The notes under the pieces are model-generated. The model had not been told where the DNA came from, did not search any database, and worked only from the letters and a program-made list of their open reading frames with translations. 64,000 nt of DNA from Loripinus fragilis (Eukaryota; Mollusca; Bivalvia; Lucinida; Lucinidae): the NCBI GenBank assembly GCA_964019695.1, contig OZ026519.1, forward strand, positions 29,913,213-29,977,212. The letters run 5' to 3'. The translations under genes and the position numbers were made by a program. Below, piece by piece: positions 1-13,477 of this stretch (within the stretch, counting starts at the first letter, position 1; each line of letters starts with the position of its first letter).

Positions 1-1031
1 GACACCTATCAGGTCCGGACAGACTGTCAAGCCTGATCTGGGTCCAATTTGTTTGAAAGGGTTATTAGCAGATGACAATGTCTTGTAAAGGTTTAACGCA
101 AAGTTAAAATACATCGGTTCAACTTCAACTTGTTGTAGCCTCTAATGTGTCAAACAGTTTGGACCCCTATCAGGTCCGGACAGAATGTCAACCTGATCTG
201 GGTCCAAGTTGTTTGAAAGGGTTATCAGCAGATGACAATGTCATGTCATTCGCGGATCCAGAAAGTTTTGTCAGAGGGGGTCCAAATTTGATACAGGTTG
301 TTTTTTTTCGGTGATGAGGGGATATAGGATCCAAATACGGCTTTACATGGGCCATCATCTGCCCGCCAGCAAAACGCCATTTAAATGGCATTTCGCTGGC
401 TGGCCTGTGATGGCCCAACATTAAATGCTGACTTAGTAGCTTTGTGATTTGTTAGGGGACCAGTATTTGAAGGAAACTCTATATTTTTGTTATTTTTCAG
501 GGGGGTCCGGACCCCCTGTCCCCCCAAATTTTCAGAACCTGGAAAAACAATTTGGATCCTGGACAGGCCACTTTGGTTGTTTTTCCAGACACCTTGTATA
601 CATTTAGGGATACCCAGGGGGGGGGGGGGGTCAAAATTGATAACTTTTTCTCATATCTAACTTTTGTCACATCATCCAGTTGATCCAAATATTGCATGCG
701 CTGATCCTTGGGGGGGGGGGGGGGGCAAGGGACCCGGACCCCCCTGAAAAAACACAAGTTATATGGGAGTCTATAAGGAATAAGCAATTGGATCCCCCTA
801 GAAAAAGTTGGACCCCCCCCCCCTGGAAAAAATGTTGAAGCCTGTCTGGAACCTCGGAAAATTATAATTTTCTTTGAAATAAACCATTGGCATTCTGTAA
901 AATAAGTGGAGGACTACTAAAAAAAGAGCTAAACAACCGTTTTTAGAGATTTTTTTTATGACAGATGGACCTGGACCCCCCCCCCTCTACCCCCCCCCCC
1001 CCTGACGAAAATTCATTGATCCGTTCATGCC
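1..1031. repeat. Decayed GGATCC / poly-C foldback repeats
   Basis: The stretch is a mosaic of a dispersed family also seen at 3581, 22141, 22816, 51714 and 52352. Its marks are GGATCC near the ends, runs of G or C of 8 to 15 bases, and phrases such as GGGGGTCCGGACCCCC. Positions 245-530 look like a copy in minus orientation. Positions 535-1030 match the 22141-22470 type. Positions about 357-410 hold a hairpin with arms like CCAGCAAAACGCCATTTAAA. The opening 240 bases repeat a phrase about 155 bp apart (CAGGTCCGGACAG...GATCTGGGTCCAA). I see no gene. Confidence 0.6.
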
Positions 1032-3011
<1,980 letters not shown>

Positions 3012-3057
3012 CTCTGGTCGATCCGCCGATGCAATGTTTACTTTGGCGTGCCTGCAC

Positions 3058-3064
<7 letters not shown>

Positions 3065-3116
<52 letters not shown>
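3065..3116. repeat. (CT)n microsatellite
   Basis: An uninterrupted TC run only about 55 bp from the preceding CA array. A further CT run lies at 3380-3413. Confidence 0.97.
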
Positions 3117-3118
<2 letters not shown>

Positions 3119-3377
3119 TACATTTGCAAACACGGTTTGGATCCAGATCAGATCCGAATGGTATTCAGGGTAGAATGTTTCGTCAATTTAAAAATGTGTG
3201 CATGCGATAGAAAGCACGCAAAGCGTTAATACTGTGGAATGTCCGACTTTGCCGTACAAAACTGCGGCCGATTTGGATATAGGGTCCTCATCTGAAGCTG
3301 ATTGACTGACCCAAACATTGTGTTTCGATATTCTAAGAAAACAAGCCAAAACAAAAGATTCGTGTGCAAACACCGTG

Positions 3378-3379
<2 letters not shown>

Positions 3380-3413
<34 letters not shown>
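3380..3413. repeat. (CT)n microsatellite
   Basis: A short TC dinucleotide run with one interruption near its end. Confidence 0.95.
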
Positions 3414-3415
<2 letters not shown>

Positions 3416-3580
3416 ACTATACTTTTACGACCTGCTATCAAAGTTTGCAAACTGATCCAGAAGATCATCCGATGTGCCTGATCAGGGGCAAACAAGCATA
3501 CCAAGAGTTATAATCTAGTCCGACTTTGCGTCCGATGATCACGGAACATTTCAGACAAGTACCTTCTTTCAGATGCATGC

Positions 3581-3827
3581 CATGGGCGAATCCAGAGGGA
3601 GGACAGAGGGTCCGGACCCCCTGAAAAATCACAAAATATAGGGTTTCCTAGCAATATTGATCCGGATCCCCTAAAAATCACAAAGCTACCAAGCCAGCAT
3701 TCAATGGTGGGCCATTGACACGCCAGCAAAACGCCATTTCAAAGGCGTTTCGCTGATGGGCCGATGGTGGTCAATTTTAAGTGGCATTTCGGTCCTCTCT
3801 GACAAAATGTTCTGGATCCGCGCATGC
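3581..3827 (+). mobile_element. Foldback MITE, CATGSGCGGATCC family
   Basis: The ends are CATGGGCGAATCCAGAGGG on the left and the reverse complement of CATGCGCGGATCCAGAA on the right. The interior holds GGTCCGGACCCCC and a hairpin with CCAGCAAAACGCCATTT in one arm and GGCGTTTCGCTG in the other. Related copies lie at 22816-23079 and 52352-52615. It is noncoding. The class is not known; no target duplication was identified. Confidence 0.6.
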
Positions 3828-4008
3828 ATACAGTGTGTGTTGTAGCATAGTAAGGGTCCGGCTGCATAAAACGTGATAGCATGCTAAAGGTTTAACTGTA
3901 GGAAAGAGCAAGAGATACCCACATAGCATTACGCACATTCAAATATTGGGAAACTATCAAAGTGGCATGGTTTTGAATCATTGATCTAAACATAGAGTTA
4001 CTAAGTAA

Positions 4009-4112
4009 TAGTTATACCATGGGTTGTCCGCCTGTACGTGGAGATAATCCACGAGTTTTAGCGAGTGGATTATCTTACGTACAGGTGGACAAACATGGTA
4101 TAACTATTTTAT
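4009..4112. repeat. Long hairpin (about 100 bp)
   Basis: TAGTTATACCATGGGTTGTC at the left pairs with GACAAACATGGTATAACTA at the right. The inner arms GTGGAGATAATCCAC and GAGTGGATTATCTTAC flank a short loop. A second inverted pair, ATACCACC (about 4121) and GGTGGTAT (about 4173), follows. It is probably a foldback remnant. Confidence 0.7.
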
Positions 4113-4186
4113 ACCACCTGCATCAGTGTAGACCTTGCACATCACGAGATATTTCGTGCTAAAGTCGCATAGGGTGGTATAATGGC

Positions 4187-4703
4187 TGTTATCTTTCTGC
4201 TTCACAAGAAGCTGGCATTTAGTGGCCAGCTGATAGAAGGGCGTGCTGCTCTTTGAATTGCTGAAACAAACTACCAAGCAGGGGTACTCATTCGATGTAT
4301 CATTGCATGACTGATAGAAACGTGAACAACGCAGTATGGTTACTAATCCAGCGGTGTATATATAGGCCGCTCTGCTAAGCAGAAGTCAGTCTACAACGAG
4401 TCTAGCAATAGTTCTCAAGCAGTTTACATTCAGTCTTCAATCAGTCTGAGTCTTCAGTTTGCGCTCGGCTATTCAGAAATGAGCATTTAGTTTTAAACTT
4501 TGGGGCCTGTGTTTGCCTGACGTTTTGAAGTAAATCTCGAAAGTTCAGTGATTTCTTGTGGGCTCTGTATGAGAGCTGGTCTGGACTGGACTGGAATGGG
4601 AGAGACTCTGTTATTTGCGGAGACTGGGTGTTAAATAAATGTTATTGAACTAGTACCACGTGTTGAGTGATGAGTCCCTTGCGACCCGACTAGGCTATGC
4701 AAC
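4187..4703 (+). repeat. Possible solo LTR
   Basis: The segment starts TGTTATC and ends near AACA. It carries a TATA-like GTATATATAGG at about 4355-4366 and an AATAAA-type signal (TTAAATAAATG) at about 4632, in the order promoter then polyadenylation signal that an LTR shows. No flanking target duplication was confirmed and no gag-pol lies nearby, so a solo LTR or a chance promoter-like stretch are both possible. Confidence 0.35.
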
Positions 4704-7064
4704 ACAGTGAACCGGCTCGATTGAACGGACATAATTTCATGATATTTTGGTACTTACAACGTGCGACAAAGACTCAGTGTAGCCTGCGCAATGGTGCATT
4801 CTCAATTCAGCATTGATGGCTACGGTATGTCAAGCATGCAAATGGATTAATTTTGTGTCTCACGACTCAAACTACAACTTGGAAAAGGGCCCTTTTGTAT
4901 ATAAGTTTGTATAAGCAAACTTAACAAATTTACTCAATTGTTTAACGCTGTGGTTTGCATAGCTTTTTTTAAAGTAATAATATTAACTGTTACTTGCAAA
5001 TGTTCAATTTTGACGACCAGGCAGCGTATGACCTAAGTTCTTCATGGTGAACATTAGAAACGATGTCCTTACGTAAACGGGTCCCCAATTAAAATTGAAT
5101 TCCGTCAGGTAAACAATTCGCCAATGAAGGGTTTTAAAAATATTTAAACACGCTGCAGGTAGCCTGCACTGTTTTCCGTCGATAGATGCATAGACAGCCT
5201 ACCAATAACATACATGAACTTTGTCACGTTCGTGTAGAAAAGTCCGCGCTTTAAATGCGCTCTTGCCTTTGATCTTATCTGAAAGCATGTATCGCACAAT
5301 TAGCAGACAAAAAGTATAGTCTTGCGCTTGGCATGCGGAAAAGAACGTCACGTGCCAGATTACCCATTTAAGTAGAAAGGAACCTTCCAAATGTCGCTAC
5401 CGCTCACGCGCTTTACGGTATGAGTCAACCGAGCATAAACGGACGTCGATTTTCCGCCGAAAATAACTCGTGTTCGTAATTTTAGAAATTCACTTTTCCA
5501 AAAAAGGTAAGTGTTCGATTTTTTAGAATGTTTTGAAAATTATTTTCGGCGATAATTTTAGGTGTTCGTAGTTTTAGTGTTCGAAATTTTAGAACATTTA
5601 CCGTACATTGCAGTAATCATGTGCCGGTAGCACGCCAGGTCTACTTCTACGAGGCCCGAAATTCAAGTCAAGCTGGAACTTTTTTTCTCTGAAGCCAGAA
5701 CGGTATAAGGACTATCCCATCTTAAGTCAGTGCCACTTTTAAAACCATTATATCACATTTAAGGTTCTTCCTTTTCCTTGTTTTCAGACTTGTCTACAAA
5801 GGCAACATTAAAAAAAACAAATAAATCCCCCCCCCCCCAAAAAAAAAAAAAAACAATAAAAAAAACAGCAAAAACAGCAAAACTTTAAAGGCTAAAATGG
5901 GCCCTAGAATGCACCAAATTTTACAATTTTTTTCAAAACATTTTCGGGGGAGCATGCCCCCAGACCCCCCCCCCCCTTGCATGGCTTCGCGCCTTCTGAG
6001 CTCGAATGAAAATACTTTATGTTTTAAATATTGCGCCCCCAACATGGAATCCTGGTCCGCCCCTGAAGTTCTATCGTTACAGTGTCAAACATTTGGGATC
6101 CAGATCAGGCTCGACATTTTGTTTAGTATGATCTGGGTCCAATTATTATTTTGCAGGCTTCACCACAGGTATCATACCGAATTCTTGGCCGCAGATATTC
6201 TTCGACTAGTCTTTTCGCGGAGGGCTCTCATTTGAAATAATAAAAGCTTGTTTACGAACACTTGTCAGGGTCGATTTAAGGCATATATATATTCTTGAAT
6301 AGTCACTCTAACACCAGATCATGGCTAAGGCATTACATTACTTAAAATATGCGAGAAAAATGAACGAGTACTTGAAATCGGGATACTTTGGGATTGATTG
6401 ACAATTACACATTTTTACAGGAATGGTTTCTACATTTTTTTCGTTTTTGGTTAAACGACATTTACTTGTTTTACCTGTATAATAATGATTTGGATTAAAT
6501 AAGCGTCGATTGTTTATGAGAAAGGGATTTCTGCCCCTACCCCTTCAACGGTTGCAAGTCTTAACCGCGGAGGTGTGTGACAAAATACTATAGCATCCGC
6601 GGGGTTTTGTTATCTGGCCGCGGGGCAAGGTTTTTTAGAACCGTTTTTTTTTTCACATATTAATTAAAGCGGCAGGAACTAACTATGGGCTCAAAGGCAC
6701 TAACATTTTGATAGCCTGTTAGTTTCTACCAGCAGGGACAGCCGATACTGGTTCTATTGCGAGTTTGACGCGAATCTGTACCACAGGGTGAGAGCATGCT
6801 CCTAATCTTACCGCTAATGTGACCATTGTCGTCGTTGTTCATGGCCGCGGAGTTCTGCAATATGCTTTCCTGTCCATGGAAATCCTAAAGCTCAAAACAT
6901 CAGAATCATCTATGACAAAAGATAGGTAGGTGGTATGCTGAAACCACTGGGTCAATTACGGTTAGATCAGAATGTAGCCATTGGATTTTCGCTCTTTTTA
7001 TTTCTTGGTATGCTGATTTAGCCAAATTATCTAGTTCTACGGTAGTAAGATCGCCTGACCAAAG
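4704..7064. other. No gene seen; scattered repeat fragments
   Basis: Positions about 5470-5600 repeat a phrase like GTGTTCGTAATTTTAGAA four times with variation. Positions about 5815-6065 hold a poly-C/poly-A tract and a GGGGGAGCATGCCCCCAGA phrase typical of a decayed dispersed repeat. No gene, RNA or complete element was recognised. Confidence 0.45.
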
Positions 7065-7330
7065 TGCCAAGGTTGTGAGCAGCAAAATCTAGCTGGTTGT
7101 CTGTCTGTCCGTTAATCTGTGCGTCTGTCTCTCTGTCTGCATTGGTTCTTCGTTCTTATACTTATATGCTCGTTAAACCAGCTTACATGTGTCTAGTAGC
7201 TCAGGTGGTTGGAGCGCATGTCCAATGTTCTGAAGGCTGTGAGCAGCATAATCTAGCCTTCTGCCTGCCTGCATACTTGTCTGTCCACTTGCCACTGGCT
7301 GTCTGTCTCCCTGTATCGGTTCTTTGCTCT
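7065..7330 (+). repeat. tRNA-like SINE fragments in tandem
   Basis: TAGCTCAGGTGGTTGGAGCG at about 7197 resembles a tRNA D-arm with an A box. The phrase GTGAGCAGCAAAATCTAGCT and a near copy recur at about 7075, 7240 and 7770, each followed by CTGTCTGTCTG-type DNA. No proper B box is present, so these are decayed tRNA-derived heads, not tRNA genes. Confidence 0.4.
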
Positions 7331-7379
7331 TTTGATTTTTTGTAGGCCTGTTTTGCTAGATTATCTAGAAGTTCGGGTG

Positions 7380-8017
7380 TTAAAGGTGCCTGACCCCATT
7401 GGGGTTATTTTAATTTTTCTAAATACTTAGGCTTGGACCCAGCATCTACTCTTTATCCCCAAAAATATCAGGAATATCAGGCACACCCCAAAAATATTTG
7501 AAATTAAGCAACCCCAAAAATATTTTCCAAATCTGTACCCTGACCATAAAAAAGCGCTAAATTGATAGAAATGACTCCACAAAACGTAAAAAAATCATAA
7601 TTTCATCATACTCCCAAACATATTTATTTATCTGACCTTCCCAACCCCTCCCCCCTCCAAAGAATGCAATTCAAAATTTTGAACCTTCAAAAATGGACCG
7701 AACCTACTTATATATGATAATATCAAAGTACCACCCCACCCCTCGCCCCAGAAAGCTGGCCAGTGTTTCAGAGCAGTATGCAGCAAAATATAGCTGTCTG
7801 TCTGCTTGTTTCTCAGTCAATCAACCAGTCAGCCAGCCAGCCCGACCAACTGCTTCGATTTCTTAGTGTAGACAGAGCCTCTTTGTAAAAGCGTATTCTT
7901 TTTACATATAAGTAATTGCATGCCCTATTTTTTCTTCATACGTAGGGTCTGGCCCAGCATCTACCGTTCACCCCCGAAACATATCCGGAAATTCAAGGAC
8001 CCAAAAATATTTGAAAG
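7380..8017. repeat. CCCAAAAATAT-rich repeat, two partial copies
   Basis: Positions about 7425-7560 and 7940-8017 share the phrases CCCAGCATCTACYSTTYAYC and CCCAAAAATATTTGAAA. The same material occurs in inverse orientation inside the MITE at 16181-16546, so these are fragments of that family. Confidence 0.55.
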
Positions 8018-8612
8018 GGGTAGGTACATTAAGAGGCTATTTTGCCACCCCCCCCCCCCCCCATGAGGTCAAAAAAATAAAGTTGCTCTTCACAAGTTTT
8101 TCCTTATTCGTTTATTAGAACAATAGCCAAAGTGTAAAGGTCTGGTATTGATTCGACTTTTACGGTTGCTATGGTAACAAAAAAGGCCGCCAAAATAGGC
8201 TGAAAATAGGAAAATGACCGTTTTGGAGCAAATTTGAGACATGCAACAGAGAAATTAATATAGAGCACAAGCAAATTCCAAAAAATATTTTAACATATGA
8301 TGAGAATTATCATGGCACACAATATATTAAAAGGTTTTTTGGTATTTGCTTGTGCTGATATCTAATTCTTAAAATATCGGTCTCCAAAAGCCTCAAATTT
8401 GGCCTAAAATGGCAATTTCTCTATTTTAAGCCTATTTTGTCATCCATTTTGGTTACCATAGCAACCGGTAAAAGAAAAATAAATGCCAGAATTTTACACT
8501 TGGGCTATTCTTCTAACAAATCAATAAGATAAAATTGGTGAAAAGCAACTTTCATTTTTGGCTATAGAGGGGGACAAAATAGCCCATTAATGCACATACC
8601 CCTTTTAGCAAC
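8018..8612. mobile_element. Long-arm foldback element
   Basis: The left arm (about 8018-8270) and right arm (about 8370-8612) are inverted copies. The ends read GGTAGGTACATTAAGAGGCT and, in reverse complement, GGTATGTGCATTAATGGGCT. Both arms carry TTGCTATGGTAAC next to AAAATAGGCTTAAAATAG-like text. It splits a CCCAAAAATAT repeat. The left arm is diverged from 27225-27540 and 60180-60490, so it shares ancestry with the large duplicated unit. It is noncoding. Confidence 0.75.
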
Positions 8613-8752
8613 CCTCAAAAAAATATCCTTGACCTAAAGAAAAGAACCTAAAATGCATCATATCCCCAAAAATATTCATGTTTCTTGGGCTAGAGGTCAA
8701 AATCTAGAACATCTTGTTTTCTTTTTTAGAATCATTTGTATTTGAACAACAG

Positions 8753-8864
8753 TGGCGAGTTCAACAATGTGAGCGTTTGCGGGCACACTTTCATAATCTT
8801 TATTAGTAATGTGTAAAGTCTGGCATCAAGTACATCAAGAGCGCTCGCATTGTTGAACTCGCCA
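8753..8864. mobile_element. Small MITE, 112 bp
   Basis: It has terminal inverted repeats of about 23 bp: TGGCGAGTTCAACAATGTGA at the left and the reverse complement of TGGCGAGTTCAACAATGCGA at the right. The middle is unique and noncoding. Target duplications are not obvious. Confidence 0.75.
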
Positions 8865-10142
8865 TGTCTCTGTCACTTTTAACCTGAGGGTTCATTCCCC
8901 CACGGTGGGGCTAGAGGTCATAATATAGGAAACCTTTCAAAAGAGCTACTCTGTTTTTCCAACCTATGCAGATATCTTTCCAAACATTTATAAGAAAATA
9001 ACCATATTTAGGCATTTGGTATCATATTCATGGAAGGCTTCCAGTCATCAGCTTCAGAGCCTTGCGTCCATACCTCAGGGTGGGGCTAGAGGTAAAAATC
9101 TAGGACATCTTTTTTTCCTTTTAAAGAACCATTTGTATTTGAAGAACATATACTATTTCATTTTCTGACTTTTCGTGACTTCAGGTCTTCGGTTCAGGAC
9201 CTTTGAGCAAAAGACTGACAGATCTCTAGCTAAGAAACTTCTTTTAACAGAATTTCCTCCTGAACCACTGACCCAAAACAAGTTAATGTCACAGATTTGT
9301 ACCCAATGGTGTCTTCTACCAATTTTGCACAAAATGTTCCACTCCACTGAACAATGGATCTGCCAAAGCTCCAGATAAGAAATGTCTTTCAATGACTTCT
9401 CCTCCTGAACCAATGGTCCAAAATTTACAATAATTTCACAGAATTGTCCCTAACGATGCACTCTACCAAAATTATTCAATTGGTTTGGCTCTGCCATTAA
9501 GAGACTTTATTCAAGCTTGCACATAATGTCTCTGGTGGCGATTAAGTAAAAGTAGGAAAAACATATACAAAAGTGGACAGAACTTTATCAAATCAGTTCT
9601 TGATCAACATTAATTTCTTTGAATATGTGGGTGGATTTGTCTTAGGTAAGATACTAGGAAACACTTTCCCTAATCCTCATAAGATCTTTAACCAACAGAA
9701 ACCAAAAGAAAATCTGAAGGAAAAAAAACATGCCAAGGTATTTGGGATCAAATTACACATGTCTAGTTGGGGTTGTGCCAAAGAAAGTTAAGAGAAAATT
9801 GTTACCGCTTACCTGCCTGGAGAGCTTCACAAGCATTTATTGAGGGATTATTTTTAACACTGTAAGCTCTATAATAAAAGCATTTGAACAAAAAGTTTGA
9901 TTATTTACTTCTTAAGTTAGTTATTAATCAACTGATTTCTTGCACTGTTCATATATTGATTACATTTATTAAAGGCTGGTTTTGTCCAATGAACAAATGA
10001 CAATGTCGTCAGAAAGATTGCTTTCTCATTTCACTTTGTGACAATATGTTTGACCCTACTTCAGAGACTTCCAGTTTCCATTTGCATGTTTTAGAAAAGG
10101 TATCTAACTAACAACCTCCCTATTTGAACGCTTTAATGCAGC
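8865..10142. repeat. Diverged tandem repeat fragments
   Basis: GTGGGGCTAGAGGTMAWAAT recurs at about 8910 and 9080 (and in part at 8685). A unit of about 145 bp beginning CTCCTGAACCAMTGRYCCAA recurs at about 9258 and 9403. It resembles in style the larger array at 13478-15162. I see no gene. Confidence 0.45.
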
Positions 10143-10172
10143 CGTCCCCATCAGTACTCTCAGTGCTTTGAT
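10143..10172 (+). repeat. Shared 3' terminus of the 7.75-kb unit family
   Basis: This 30-bp stretch containing CAGTACTCTCAGTGCTTTG is identical at all but two bases to the final 30 bp of both large duplicated units (33332-33361 and 61231-61260). Its upstream neighbour differs. The tract has weak hairpin potential (ATCA...TGAT). It probably marks the end of a third, older family member. Confidence 0.6.
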
Positions 10173-11799
10173 ATTGAAAAGGATAGCGCTTATGACAGGC
10201 TGTATATTGTACCAATTAAAGGTGTTGAGTGTCAAACTTGGAGGTGTGATGTGTCAGAATTCAGATTCAAAATAGGCATTTATCTATCTGGAATTCGATA
10301 ATATCTCAAGGTATATGGAATTTAAAGACCGTTTTCATGTGTCAAAGCTCCTAAGATATTAGAGAAACTCATTTCTTTCACGTCTAAATGATCGCAAACC
10401 GATGGCCGTTCACCCCACCCACATCCGAGTTTTTTCAATAATTTGTAAAAAAATCGGTGCATTAAAATCAAAGTAATCGTGGCGGGACAAAAGACAATGT
10501 TTTTCCTTCGAAATAAGCGCAGACTGGTGAAAAAATCGGAGAATTTGAATAAATACGGCCCATTTTTCATCATTTTCCCGTTACCCGTAATGTTAAAATT
10601 CACCGTTCACATCACGGCGGTACATTTGTTTACCTGTGTCGCTAAGGCTGTGACGTCACGGCGGTCCCGAGAATTATGCTTATCACTGTTGAAATGACAA
10701 TAACTGTTGCCATTTTAACTTTATTTTGAGCATGAAAACTCATGCTCAGTTGATTTGAGCATGAAGTATTTTTTTAAAAAAAAAAGAGGCGTAGCAGAAA
10801 ATGAGGCCTACCTGTTGTTATCGCCAATTCTGCACTCTACCGACTGAGCTACGATGCTAACAATTACATACTTCGTGTTTAGACTGAGATGATGCAAAGT
10901 TGTGGTCTGAGACCCAGGTCACAGAATACTGCTATATCAATATAAGACGGCAAAATACTTCTTGCATAATTAGATTTACTTTACTAAAGAATGCACCGGC
11001 TGATGACTTCTTTTGTGGTCTACTGCTTACCTAGCAAACAGTTTAAACCAAGATCAGTTTTGTATGGGCCAAAACGGTCAGACACGCTGGTGGTTTCCTC
11101 GATTTTTTTCTTTCGTTTGAAAAATAGCAGATGGCAAAATTATTGAAAAATACCAAGCATGCAAACAGTAAATAAAGCAGTAAAATTCCGAAATACACAT
11201 GAAATCCTTTCATTAACACAATATTTTATCCACTGAATATATTAAAGCAATTCTACATCATGGCGTTTTCGACATTCATATGTTAAAACCAGATGCCCAT
11301 CATTACGTAAGAACACAAAACAGACCACCCTGTCTTAAATTCCTTTCACCCCTTGCAGCAAGTTAATTATTGTGTCATTAGATATATAAATATGAAACGC
11401 CTTTGATCTATCTGAATGTCTTGACATCTGGTTTCTGCTGATGAAGGCAGTGAAGGACATATCAAATATTAATAATAGCCTCATATACAGGGAGACTAGA
11501 TAATTTCAAGTCAAATGTAAGTATTTATTTTAACTTCTTTTTATCAAAAATACTGATCCGGATCAGCGCATGACGGCGCTCTTTTGAGCACTCATAACAT
11601 ATGTTGTGGGTACTCAAAAGAACCATCTCACTGAGGGAAGTTTATTCCACCCTTTATTGCCAAGGACAATGGCTGCTCTGGTCATAAGTGTCTGCCTTTG
11701 GGTACAATAGCCAGAGTTCCAAAGGGGGCAATAAAACAACGCCTGCTACCAGGGACGTATATATTGTACATCCGTGCTGCTACTGTTCACGAATAAATG
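10173..11799. other. No gene seen; tRNA-like fragment and hairpin motifs
   Basis: On the minus strand at about 10825-10856 there is a tRNA A-box-like GTAGCTCAGTCGGTAGAGTG without a B box, likely a SINE head. A TGACGTCA palindrome lies near 10651. The hairpin motif ACATATGTTGTGGGTACTC near 11598 belongs to the family of the 44364-44434 palindrome. Nothing here looks coding. Confidence 0.45.
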
Positions 11800-12000
11800 T
11801 TTCTTTGATTTTATTATTTACGTCCAAGACAGCAATTTAAGTTATGTCGGGACGAGTCTTCCTGTGTTGAACCAGTACTAAGCAAGGATTAATTTTCTTG
11901 CTCAAGGACACAACACAGTGACGCCGGTGAGGCTCGAACGCACAACCCTTCGGTCTCAAGTCCAGCACGCACTCCTAACACTGAGCCACTGCTCTACGTA
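11800..12000 (-). mobile_element. tRNA-derived SINE
   Basis: Read on the minus strand it starts with a tRNA-like head: A box GTGGCTCAGTGTTAGGAGTG and B box GTTCGAGCCTC. A conserved body follows (CTTAGTACTGGTTCAACACA, GGAAGACTCGTCCC) and then an AAATCAAA-type tail. It is diverged from the plus-strand copies at 24738, 26274, 54953 and 56489. SINEs are transcribed by RNA polymerase III and moved by a partner LINE. The partner is unknown here. Confidence 0.8.
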
Positions 12001-12214
12001 TAAATGAAGTAGGTAGAAATGTTATATTAACATTTAATACTGGAGATAGATAAATGGATGGGAGCTGGAGGCAAATGTTTGTTGTCCAAATGTTTGGCAC
12101 GACAAAGATATTCATTACTAATGCGAAAAATGAAGCAGTCTAGACCCTGGTGATATACAGCATAAAATGTCATCACCACTATATCGCAACACCTAAACGG
12201 GTCATACTAAAAAG

Positions 12215-12395
12215 CTGAAAAACCTGCTGAATTCAGCGAGTTGCGGATCAGCAGATGTATAACAAAAGGCTGAACTACTCAATTGCTGAATATTAGTTTA
12301 TTGATGTGTTTTGGTCTAAATATTGGCATTGTTAATACTTTATTTAACTGTAATGATTAATATGGTGTTTTACGACCTAGCCAAACTTGATAGTT
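12215..12395 (-). repeat. Dispersed repeat, inverse of 18871-19065
   Basis: It contains CCTGCTGAATTCAGCGAGTT, GATCAGCAGATGTATA, CTGAATATTAGTTTATTG and ends near GTTTTACGACCTAGCC. Each block occurs in reverse complement and the same order at 18871-19065. The two copies therefore form an inverted pair about 6.5 kb apart. Confidence 0.75.
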
Positions 12396-12667
12396 TTTAT
12401 TTTAGTTTAAATATCTAATATAAGAGATGCGATGGATCAGATGAGCTTTTCGTTTTCGTACATTTGCAAAATAATGTTTATAACTCGTAGTTTACAAGTT
12501 CACCTGAGCATTCTCTTTTTTGAGCCTTTGCTTTATGAACTCATCTGCATGGAACATCTCTGTAATTATGTAATGGATATTATCTCGTAGATTATTTCAT
12601 TATTATTTGTTTGTAATGTGTCTTGTCTATGTTTTGATAAATAACATAAATGAGAGCTTTTTTATAA

Positions 12668-12800
12668 TCGCAGTGTCTCGGAGTCCGGTACCCGACCCCT
12701 AGTTTGCTGGGTAGGGATCCAGTACCGGACCCCTAGACACTCATTCTAGGGATCCGGTACCGGACTCCGAGCCTCGCTTGTGAGGAGTGTCTCGGGGTCC
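12668..12800. repeat. GGTACCGGACCCC foldback cluster
   Basis: Several inverted blocks occur: TCTCGGAGTCCGGTACC at about 12675, its inverse GGTACCGGACTCCGAG at about 12757, and further GGATCCGGTACCGGAC-type copies between. It is a local foldback or inverted minisatellite. Confidence 0.6.
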
Positions 12801-13477
12801 GGTAGATTGTGAAATAACTACTGACAAGTCTAGGGATACGGGTGCGTACCGACACGTATATGTAGTAAAAGTTATTTTACCAGCAATAACTCATTTATAC
12901 TCTCCGACTTTAAATAAACAATTGTCTTATGTGTTGAAGTTTTCACTTTGCATCGTCCGCCATCTTTGATCCTCAAAGGGAAGCTAATGTGTATTACACT
13001 TTCAAACAAGTATAAGTTTAAACGAAAGGTATAAGATTTTTAACGGACAAGAGTAAAAAGATAGCTATAATTTCTCTCATTTTGTTCCTATTAGTTTTAT
13101 TTTTCTTATCCTTTTTTTTGAATTTCAAATTCCAAGAATAAAGGTAATTCATGTCAGGGGATACTTACTACATGTATCGCATCAGTGAATTGACGCAGGG
13201 TTTGCGGTTCTTTAATTGATGTTTTTCTCAGTGTTATTATTTTTTTCTCATAATAATTATCTCTCTATTTTAAGGTTAATGCCAATTTGCACTTTCATTA
13301 AAATAAGCAAACGGCGAGTGCAGGTGCATTGTTTAATTGCCTTCATACCCTCTAATTGGTCACCGACAAGGATAATCCTAAAGGTGCGGTACGATTGTCT
13401 GCCATTAATCGAACAAACAGTACAATTATACACAATTAACAACCAGAGCATCCATGAAATATAATTGCAATAGTTTT
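12801..13477. other. No gene seen
   Basis: AT-rich sequence with only short, unrelated open frames and no repeat family that I recognise. Confidence 0.5.

Noticed and set aside
5897..6235. 112-codon plus-strand frame
   Set aside because: It starts within a low-complexity repeat fragment, has no recognisable domain, and its paralogous repeat text is noncoding elsewhere.
10825..10856. tRNA gene on the minus strand
   Set aside because: Only the A-box/D-arm matches. There is no B box, T-arm or acceptor stem, so it is a SINE-type fragment.
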